Made by a program: the position numbers and the translations under genes. Shown here in pieces: positions 7,801 to 11,717 of a stretch of 13,103 bases of DNA. This DNA comes from an uncultured Oscillospiraceae bacterium (lineage in GTDB: Bacteria > Bacillota > Clostridia > Oscillospirales > Oscillospiraceae), in NCBI GenBank assembly GCA_958438185.1, contig CAUBQU010000012.1:1-13103 (forward strand), in the 5' to 3' direction. Position 1 is the stretch's first letter, and every line of letters starts with the position of its first letter. The notes beneath the pieces are model-generated. The model did no database searches. It saw nothing but the letters and a program-made list of their open reading frames with translations, and was not told the DNA's origin.

Positions 7801-9185
7801 CCCACGCCTACTGCGTTCAGATGTTTGGCGCCAGCCACGTCTTCCGGGCCGGGACCATCGGCACCGTCGCGGAGAAGACGGCCTTCGGCTATGTCAAAAA
7901 ATACTTGGCTGAGCGGGACCTGATCGTCAGCCGCGCCGAGGAGCAGCGGCTGGCCCTGGGCTGCGTCGGCGTCAAGCGCACGACGGGCCAGCACCCCGGC
8001 GGCCTGGTCGTCATCCCCCAGGAAAACGAGATCTGGGACTTCTGCCCCGTCCAGCACCCGGCGGACGACACCAGCACCGATACCATCACGACGCATTTTG
8101 AATACCACTGCATGGAGGAGAACCTCTTAAAGCTCGATATGCTGGGCCACGATGACCCGACGATGATCCGTATGCTGGAGGATATGACCGGCCGCGACGC
8201 CAAGACCATCCCCCTGGACGACCCGGAGACCATGGCGATCTTCACGACCTCCAAGGGCCTGGGCTTTGAGGACGACCCGATCCTAGGCCCCGTCGGCTCC
8301 TGCGGCATCCCGGAGTTTGGCACCGGCTTCACCCGGGGCATGCTCCAAGAGACCCAGCCCAAGGCGTTTGATACCCTCATCCGCCTGTCCGGCTTCTCCC
8401 ACGGCACGGACGTCTGGCTGGGCAATGCGCGGGACCTGATCCTCTCCAAGACGGCGACCGTCGGCCAGGCCATCGGCTGCCGCGATGATATCATGCTCTA
8501 TCTCATCCAGTGCGGCATGCCCGAGAAGCGGTCGTTCAAGATCATGGAGGCCGTCCGAAAGGGCCGCGGCCTCCCGGAGGGCGCCGAGCAGGAGATGATC
8601 GACGCCGGCGTCCCCGCCTGGTACATCGGCTCCTGCAAGAAGATCAAGTATCTCTTCCCCAAGGCCCACGCCGTGGCCTATGTTATGATGGCCTTCCGCA
8701 TCGCCTGGTACAAGGTCCACGAACCCCTGGCGTTCTACGCGGCGTATTTCTATCGCCGCAGCCAAAAGGGCAATTTTGACGCCGCCCTTATGACCCAGGG
8801 CAAGGACCTCGTCGTCGATACGATCAAGTCCATCAAAGCAAACCCCGACGCCTCCGCCAAGGACGACGACCTTCTGACGACCTTGGAGGTCTGCTATGAA
8901 TTTTACCTGCGGGGCTTCACCTTCGCCCCCATCAGCCTGACCGAGTCCCACGCGACGAAATTCCTCATCAAGGACGGCCAGCTGCTGCCGCCGTTCATCG
9001 CTGTCGGCGGCCTGGGCGAGACGGCAGCCTGGGATATCCTCACCGGCCGGGAGGGCCGGGAATTTATCTCCATCGAGGAATTCGCCGCCGCGTGTCCGAA
9101 GGTCTCGCAGACGCATATCGAAAACCTCCGCGCCGCCGGCGCCTTCGGCGACCTCCCCGACACCAGCCAAGTCAGCCTCTTCTGA
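4803..9185 (+). CDS. polC: DNA polymerase III alpha subunit, PolC type
   Basis: Replicative DNA polymerase of Bacillota with built-in 3'-5' proofreading. With the ATG start it has 1460 residues, within the family range; a TTG at 4788 would add five residues. Domains in order: an N-terminal region; an OB fold (about 215-300); the PHP domain beginning with VELHLHTNMSSMDA (His327, His329); a DnaQ-type exonuclease inserted in PHP (DLETTG, Asp423 and Glu425); the rest of PHP with GDVHFLNPED; then palm and fingers. GSRGSVGSS precedes the zinc-binding element, and the catalytic acids are in PDIDLNFSG (Asp987, Asp989) and KLDMLGHDDPT (Asp1112). The C-terminus ends QVSLF, a sliding-clamp binding motif. 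The zinc element is odd: its first cysteine pair is C-x4-C (909, 914) and the loop to CPKC (958, 961) is longer than in Bacillus. It is the last gene of the block; repeat-like hairpins follow. Confidence 0.97.
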   Translation: MDVTFQTLFPQFTPPATLADAPVQHVDLYPAQRRVRIELTPGSYLPTRELDDAADTIATLYDLHQVEFSCRYAPELLAQMDFFDLGRIFIQHNPLAAGALAGAAWHLEGETLHVGLVANGVAYLEPGIPAVRQFIADRFGRQVEIQIDAHQELEGQALFDATAALRQKAMTEQPQPVVKASAPGKAARAARPTAADMIFGKPFSGKALPMKDLEQDMYKVVVEGEVTVINHRELKKRGAWIISFDMTDHTGSARIHCFMEAAQAKPILEGVQGPNAKKKKPGSWLRVHGKVTVNRYDGELVIEPFGIMKGKRPERQDTAPVKRVELHLHTNMSSMDALTDTTLAVRQAAAWGMPAIGITDHGVAQAYPDAMHTVEGGCTVAGTDQPMKILYGCEGYYVNDVDDRVVVHGVRDLPLRGDFVAFDLETTGLSSRTERITEIGAVIFRDGQPCERFQTFVNPHRRLSQKIVDLTGITDAMLRDAPEIEQVLPEFLQFCGDLPLCAHNADFDVGFIQAACQRQGISYAPTYFDTLILAQNLLPNLGKYKLNLVADALSLPDFQHHRASDDAVTCGYLLARFVPMLEERGITRVPEINPLMAQLRSGGRLDGRHTRHILLFAKNQTGLRNLYHLISLSNLEYFKRVPRMPKSQLLRYREGLIIGSACEAGELFQAVVAHKSDAELERIASFYDFLEIQPLCNNRFMLTKGLAQDEEELREFNRTIVRLGKKLGKPVVATGDVHFLNPEDEIFRHILLATKGFDDADKPLPLYLRSTDEMLQEFAYLGEETAYEVVVKNTNLIADMCDTVRPVPHNLFAPAIENSVEDLKSLVYGKLHRLYGENPPELITQRVETELHDIINCHYDVIYMSAQKLVQNSLEHGYLVGSRGSVGSSIVAYLSGITEVNSFPPHYRCTNPDCKFTTFDVTSITALDEADPDPKKREDAIRAKRDAACGADLPDAVCPKCGAKFAKEGFNIPFETFLGFGGDKVPDIDLNFSGEYQAQAHAYCVQMFGASHVFRAGTIGTVAEKTAFGYVKKYLAERDLIVSRAEEQRLALGCVGVKRTTGQHPGGLVVIPQENEIWDFCPVQHPADDTSTDTITTHFEYHCMEENLLKLDMLGHDDPTMIRMLEDMTGRDAKTIPLDDPETMAIFTTSKGLGFEDDPILGPVGSCGIPEFGTGFTRGMLQETQPKAFDTLIRLSGFSHGTDVWLGNARDLILSKTATVGQAIGCRDDIMLYLIQCGMPEKRSFKIMEAVRKGRGLPEGAEQEMIDAGVPAWYIGSCKKIKYLFPKAHAVAYVMMAFRIAWYKVHEPLAFYAAYFYRRSQKGNFDAALMTQGKDLVVDTIKSIKANPDASAKDDDLLTTLEVCYEFYLRGFTFAPISLTESHATKFLIKDGQLLPPFIAVGGLGETAAWDILTGREGREFISIEEFAAACPKVSQTHIENLRAAGAFGDLPDTSQVSLF

Positions 9186-9203
9186 CTTCGCCCCTGGCCC
9201 CCG

Positions 9204-9218
9204 CAGCGCTCCGCGCTG
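9204..9218 (+). terminator. Short GC hairpin after polC, weak terminator candidate
   Basis: A 6-bp stem (CAGCGC / GCGCTG) with a TCC loop, 18 nt after the polC stop. The downstream stretch AGCTCTTTGCT has only three T in a row, so intrinsic termination would be weak. It could instead be the outer part of the repeat that follows. Confidence 0.3.
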
Positions 9219-9255
9219 AGCTCTTTGCTAAGTGCCGAAGAACCGCTGGGCACCA

Positions 9256-9333
9256 AAGGGTTCAGAGCCCTTGGCTCCCCTTTTAAGGGGAGCTGTCAGT
9301 GCGGAACGCGCTGACTGAGAGGTTTTCCCTCAG
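9256..9333. repeat. Multi-hairpin intergenic element, probably a dispersed palindromic repeat
   Basis: Three or four hairpins are packed end to end. They are AAGGG/CCCTT (9256-9260 with 9268-9272); GCTCCCC/GGGGAGC (9274-9280 with 9287-9293, extended by two T-A pairs); a nine-pair stem with one G-T (9295-9303 with 9307-9315, loop GAA); and a bulged TGAGAGG/CCCTCA stem with a TTTT loop (9316-9332). No reading frame here looks coding. The CTCCCC...GGGGAG plus GTCAG...CTGAC arrangement resembles short intergenic repeats I recall from gut Ruminococcaceae genomes. That likeness is from memory and unchecked. It lies between polC and the nucleoside phosphorylase gene and could also stop or stabilise the polC transcript end. 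Confidence 0.55.
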
Positions 9334-9410
9334 ATTTCGTCGAATCTTGCCTAAAAACAAATCTCCTCTCGAATTATGGCAATACGAATTCACCCTCCAT
9401 CCACCGTCAT

Positions 9411-9426
9411 GCCGCGGTTTCGCGGC
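9411..9426 (+). other. Hairpin just ahead of the udp ribosome binding site
   Basis: A perfect 6-bp GC stem (GCCGCG / CGCGGC) with a GTTT loop. It ends three bases before the AAGGAG ribosome binding site of the phosphorylase gene. It could influence ribosome access or mark the repeat boundary; no ligand-binding architecture is recognisable. Confidence 0.4.
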
Positions 9427-9429
9427 GGA

Positions 9430-9435
9430 AAGGAG
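9430..9435 (+). promoter_or_regulatory. Ribosome binding site of the nucleoside phosphorylase gene
   Basis: AAGGAG with a 5-nt spacer to the ATG at 9441. Confidence 0.7.
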
Positions 9436-9440
9436 CGCCT

Positions 9441-10217
9441 ATGCAGCCGCTTGCGAAGCAATTTCATATCCACTGTGTGGCCGGGGACGTCGGCCGCTAT
9501 GTCATTCTGCCCGGCGACCCGGGGCGCTGCGCGGCCATCGCCGCACTGTTTGACGAGGCCCACCACGTCGCCCAGAACCGGGAATTCAATATTTACACCG
9601 GGACGCTCCTGGGTGAGCGCGTCAGCGTCTGCTCCACCGGCATCGGCGGGCCCTCCGCGGTCATCGCCATGGAGGAGCTGCATCAGATCGGCGCGGATAC
9701 CTTCCTGCGTACCGGCACCTGCGGCGGCATTGACTTAGCCGTCCGCTCCGGGGATATCGTCGTCGCCACCGGGGCCATCCGCTATGAGCACACGTCCCAG
9801 GAGTACGCGCCCCTGGAATACCCCGCCGTGCCGGACCTGGACCTGACCCTCGCCCTGCGGGACGCCGCCCTGGCCATGGGCAAGACGGTCCACACCGGCG
9901 TCGTCCACTGTAAGGACTCGTTCTACGGCCAGCACAGCCCGGAAAAATCCCCCATGGCCGCCGAGCTGCAGGAAAAATGGCGCATCTGGAAGCGCCTGGG
10001 GGTCAAGGCGTCGGAGATGGAGTCGGCGGCCCTGTTCGTTGCCGCCGATGCGCTGGGCTGCCGCTGCGGCAGCTGCTTCCATGTCATCTGGAACCAGGAG
10101 CGGGAGCTTGCCGGTCTGGACCAGGACATGAGCGAGGACACCTCCGCCGCCGTCCGCGTTGCCGTCGACGCCCTCCGGCGTATCATCACCCAGGACCGCG
10201 CCCGGGCAAAAAAATAA
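9441..10217 (+). CDS. udp: Uridine phosphorylase-family nucleoside phosphorylase
   Basis: Phosphorolysis of a nucleoside to a free base and (deoxy)ribose 1-phosphate, for salvage; cytoplasmic. The protein has 258 residues, usual for the NP-I family. Phosphate-site residues are visible: LPGDPGR (Gly25, Asp26, Arg29), Arg47 in NREF, and Arg90 in [17 protein letters not shown] and EMESAALF (Glu192, Met193, Glu194), which contact ribose in the family, are also present, as in E. coli uridine phosphorylase. The base-specificity loop differs: E. coli has GQER with Gln and Arg holding uracil, while here it reads [11 protein letters not shown], keeping Gln164 but with no Arg at the matching place. The subfamily is usually called uridine phosphorylase, but the preferred base is uncertain. 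It appears to be its own transcription unit, set off by hairpins on both sides. Confidence 0.88.
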   Translation: MQPLAKQFHIHCVAGDVGRYVILPGDPGRCAAIAALFDEAHHVAQNREFNIYTGTLLGERVSVCSTGIGGPSAVIAMEELHQIGADTFLRTGTCGGIDLAVRSGDIVVATGAIRYEHTSQEYAPLEYPAVPDLDLTLALRDAALAMGKTVHTGVVHCKDSFYGQHSPEKSPMAAELQEKWRIWKRLGVKASEMESAALFVAADALGCRCGSCFHVIWNQERELAGLDQDMSEDTSAAVRVAVDALRRIITQDRARAKK

Positions 10218-10224
10218 CCTCGTC

Positions 10225-10247
10225 GCGCCGTCCATGCAAGGCGGCGC
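10225..10247 (+). other. GC-rich hairpin after udp
   Basis: An 8-bp stem (10225-10232 with 10240-10247, one G-T pair) with a 7-nt loop, 7 nt after the udp stop. No T-run follows, so it is not by itself an intrinsic terminator. It may protect the transcript end ahead of the terminator at 10274. Confidence 0.45.
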
Positions 10248-10273
10248 AGCCGGGGGATTCCCAGAGAATATGT

Positions 10274-10314
10274 AGGGCAGATCGCTGCATCTGCGTCAAT
10301 CCGCCCTGTTTTTT
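10274..10314 (+). terminator. Probable intrinsic terminator of udp
   Basis: AGGG (10274-10277) pairs with CCCT (10304-10307) around an inner CAGAT/ATCTG stem. Unpaired bases on the right arm make the stem irregular. It is followed by a run of six T (10309-10314), and sits about 57 nt after the udp stop. The T-run makes termination likely despite the irregular stem. Confidence 0.5.
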
Positions 10315-10339
10315 GGCTGCTGTCGTTGTACAAGGGAGC

Positions 10340-10480
10340 AAACCTGGTTCGCACCGGCCACGTTCGCGTTCGTGCGGTACGCTTGACACAAATCGCGCCC
10401 TCCGGCGCGGCGGCATTCTGCCTGCGGGAAACGTGCGCAATCGGATCCAGCGGCATGTATGCGGCTTTTGTGTCCAAAGC
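10340..10480. repeat. Structured inverted-repeat element between udp and bofA; possible RNA or dispersed repeat
   Basis: This is the main content of the gene-free stretch 10218-10562. One hairpin is CGCAC/GTGCG (10350-10354 with 10372-10376), enclosing ACG-TTCG-CGT. Next, an 8-bp perfect inverted repeat GACACAAA (10385-10392) / TTTGTGTC (10467-10474) closes a 90-nt unit. Its flanks also match (TTG before the left arm, CAA after the right). Inside are CGCGCC/GGCGCG with a CTCC loop (10394-10409) and a small GCAT/ATGC hairpin (10453-10462). Frames across it on both strands look like shadow reading frames rich in Arg, not proteins. It could be a small structured RNA, a bofA leader or a non-autonomous mobile repeat; the sequence does not decide. 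Confidence 0.45.
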
Positions 10481-10502
10481 TAGTATGTCCCGTTTGCCGC
10501 CT

Positions 10503-10520
10503 AATACCCTGGTATTTTTT
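10503..10520 (+). terminator. Weak AT stem with T-run ahead of bofA
   Basis: AATACC/GGTATT with almost no loop runs into six T (10515-10520), 25 nt before the bofA ribosome binding site. It resembles a small intrinsic terminator or attenuator, but the stem is short and AT-rich. Confidence 0.25.
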
Positions 10521-10545
10521 GGAAGCTTTCGCATATTCTAGCCCC

Positions 10546-10553
10546 AAAGGAGG
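10546..10553 (+). promoter_or_regulatory. Ribosome binding site deciding the TTG start of bofA
   Basis: AAAGGAGG with a 9-nt spacer to the TTG at 10563. The nearby ATG at 10571 is out of frame with the conserved protein, so TTG is the best start. Confidence 0.65.
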
Positions 10554-10562
10554 CCTTGTCCA

Positions 10563-10811
10563 TTGCTGCAATGTATCATCATCGCCCTGGCGATCTTTCT
10601 GCTGCTGAAGATCATCTCGCTGCCCATCCGGCTCATCTGGAAGCTGGCGATCAATACGGCCTGCGGCTTTGCCTGCTTGGTGGCGGTGAACCTGCTGGGA
10701 ACGTATACCGGCGTCCTGTTTGATCTCAATCTCGTCACCGCCGCCATCGTCGGCTTTCTCGGCCTGCCGGGGATCGTGCTGCTGTTCGTGCTGCACTTTT
10801 TTCTGAAATAA
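10563..10811 (+). CDS. bofA: BofA-family small membrane protein (pro-sigma-K processing inhibitor family)
   Basis: Small integral membrane protein of 82 residues. In Bacillus subtilis BofA holds the intramembrane protease SpoIVFB inactive in the forespore outer membrane, so that pro-sigma-K is processed only after a forespore signal. The C-terminal family pattern is clear: a hydrophobic segment ending NLLGTYTG, then a segment containing NLVTAAIVGFLGLPGIVLL, matching the NxVTAxxxGxLGxPG core. Membrane segments lie at about 2-18, 25-45 and 57-81. The start is TTG, chosen from the AAAGGAGG ahead of it. The gene stands alone after the udp terminator and is not next to recR as in Bacillus. It suggests a spore-forming ancestry, but family membership does not prove that this organism sporulates. 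Sequence conservation in this family is low, hence the moderate confidence. Confidence 0.8.
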   Translation: MLQCIIIALAIFLLLKIISLPIRLIWKLAINTACGFACLVAVNLLGTYTGVLFDLNLVTAAIVGFLGLPGIVLLFVLHFFLK

Positions 10812-10821
10812 TAAAATGCCG

Positions 10822-10866
10822 AAGACGCCGCCCTGGGCACAACTCCTGTGCCCGGGGCGGCGTCTT
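10822..10866. terminator. Strong bidirectional terminator hairpin between convergent genes
   Basis: AAGACGCCGCC pairs with GGCGGCGTCTT, and inside it GGGCAC pairs with GTGCCC around a 7-nt loop, making a stem of about 17 pairs. It lies 10 nt after the bofA stop and 23 nt beyond the minus-strand gene's stop. Read on the minus strand it is followed by CGGCATTTTATTATTT, a fair T-rich tail; on the plus strand the tail is poor in T. It probably ends both transcripts, best for the minus gene. Confidence 0.75.
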
Positions 10867-10889
10867 ATCGGAAAGAGCGTACGCCTCGT

Positions 10890-11531
10890 TTATGGCGTCT
10901 TCGTATCCGTTTCGATCTGTTCGGGACCGTCTGCACCGCCGGTCTGTGCAGTGCTGCGATCATCGGACTGCGTACCGGCGCAGGTCACGGTGCAGGTGGC
11001 GCTGTATTGGCCGCAGGTGACAGTGATCATTGCCTCGCCGGGGGCAATGGCCGTGATCTTGCCGGACGTGTCGACCGTCGCGACGGTCTCGTCGCTGCTG
11101 GCGTAGGCGATGGCGTCTGTCGTGTCTGCCGGGGTGGTGCTGACGGTCAGGTAGTAGGTGTCGCCCACCTCGTGGAGGGAGACGGTGTCGCTGGAGAGGT
11201 ACAGCCCCGCACAGGCGACGCTGCCGTCCTGCGCCGGGGAACCGATCAAAAACTCATACGCGATAAACGCGCCGAAGACCAGCAGCAAAACAGAAAGCAG
11301 CACCGCGATGGCGACCTTCCAGCCCGGCTCCGGGTCCGGCTCCGCCTTGGGGGGCTTTTGCTTTTTCTGCTTCTTCTTTTTTCCAGCTGCGGCGGCCTCG
11401 TCAAGCTCTGCCGCGGAAAAGACCTGGGTCTCGTCCAGGTCCGCCCGGTAGGGGGTATCGCACAGGGGGCAGACGTCGCGATTTTCGTCGAACACTGTCC
11501 CGCAGATCTCACAAACTCGTTTTTTCGCCAT
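10890..11531 (-). CDS. Zinc-ribbon, single-pass membrane protein with external Ig-like (Big2-type) domain
   Basis: Not a named gene; 213 residues. N-terminal zinc ribbon: CEIC (Cys7, Cys10) and CPLC (Cys21, Cys24). A short acidic stretch holds DETQVF (Thr35). A Lys-rich linker (about 51-62) and Pro/Glu stretch precede one membrane segment (about 73-96). A Ser/Thr-rich domain (about 109-184) follows, with SSDETVATVDTSGKITAI and a GEAMITVTC-like strand typical of bacterial Ig-like Big2 folds, then a polar tail. The basic linker predicts the zinc ribbon inside and the Ig domain outside. Start: ATG at 11531 has GGAG seven bases upstream. The frame stays open upstream to 11783, but that part crosses the promoters and reads as non-protein. 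It is transcribed divergently from the kinase gene, suggesting a shared envelope-sensing role; that role is inferred. C173, C180 and C184 could form a disulfide outside. Confidence 0.82.
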   Translation of the reverse strand: MAKKRVCEICGTVFDENRDVCPLCDTPYRADLDETQVFSAAELDEAAAAGKKKKQKKQKPPKAEPDPEPGWKVAIAVLLSVLLLVFGAFIAYEFLIGSPAQDGSVACAGLYLSSDTVSLHEVGDTYYLTVSTTPADTTDAIAYASSDETVATVDTSGKITAIAPGEAMITVTCGQYSATCTVTCAGTQSDDRSTAQTGGADGPEQIETDTKTP

Positions 11532-11538
11532 ACTTACG

Positions 11539-11542
11539 CTCC
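11539..11542 (-). promoter_or_regulatory. Ribosome binding site deciding the zinc-ribbon gene start
   Basis: GGAG on the minus strand, 7 nt ahead of the ATG at 11531 (CTCC on the plus strand). It favours this start over longer in-frame extensions. Confidence 0.65.
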
Positions 11543-11551
11543 ACGATCCTT

Positions 11552-11609
11552 GCCGCCAGTTGCGGCGGGAAATGCCCCGCGGACCCAGCCTGCCAGACTG
11601 CGCGCGGGG
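11552..11609 (-). other. Two hairpins in the leader of the zinc-ribbon gene
   Basis: CCCCGCG (11575-11581) pairs with CGCGGGG (11603-11609) around 21 nt. GCCGC (11552-11556) pairs with GCGGC (11562-11566). Both fall in the predicted leader of about 85 nt between the minus promoter and the ATG at 11531. They may affect translation or RNA stability; no known riboswitch is recognised. Confidence 0.4.
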
Positions 11610-11622
11610 AAATATTTTGTTT

Positions 11623-11651
11623 ATCATACCATTTTTTTCGACAGAAAACAA
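11623..11651 (-). promoter_or_regulatory. Sigma-A-type promoter for the zinc-ribbon gene
   Basis: On the minus strand TTGTTT (-35, plus positions 11646-11651), a 17-nt spacer and TATGAT (-10, 11623-11628). The predicted start of transcription is near 11616, about 85 nt ahead of the ATG. The AT-rich stretch stands out from the GC-rich surroundings. Confidence 0.65.
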
Positions 11652-11659
11652 CACAAGGA

Positions 11660-11688
11660 TTGCTTTTTTTTCAAAAATGGCGTATGAT
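11660..11688 (+). promoter_or_regulatory. Sigma-A-type promoter for the protein kinase gene
   Basis: TTGCTT (-35, 11660-11665), a 17-nt spacer and TATGAT (-10, 11683-11688), followed by AAT. Transcription would start near 11695, leaving a leader of only about 20 nt ahead of the kinase start. It lies back to back with the minus-strand promoter; the two -35 boxes are 8 nt apart. Confidence 0.65.
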
Positions 11689-11707
11689 AATATCGGCAAA
11701 TTATTAT

Positions 11708-11717
11708 AGGAGGTGAT
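11708..11717 (+). promoter_or_regulatory. Near-perfect Shine-Dalgarno sequence overlapping the kinase start
   Basis: AGGAGGTGAT, fully complementary to the 3' end of 16S rRNA as known in Bacillota. Its last two bases are the first two of the ATG at 11716, so the core GGAGG is only 2 nt from that codon. This leaves the start uncertain. Confidence 0.6.

Noticed and set aside
9347..9377. TTGCCT and AATTAT as a promoter for udp
   Set aside because: Spacer is 19 nt and both boxes match only partly; possible but not convincing.
10383..10411. Perfect TTGACA as a -35 box for bofA
   Set aside because: At 16-18 nt downstream the sequence is GC-rich with no -10 box; TTGACA is part of the inverted repeat arm.
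9923..10534. 203-codon open frame on the minus strand over udp and the gap before bofA
   Set aside because: Half lies opposite udp, the rest crosses terminator and inverted repeats; Arg-rich composition and no start signal.
10848..11687. 279-codon open frame on the plus strand opposite the zinc-ribbon gene
   Set aside because: The minus strand gives zinc ribbon, membrane segment and Ig-like domain with a good ribosome binding site; the plus frame runs through the terminator and promoters.
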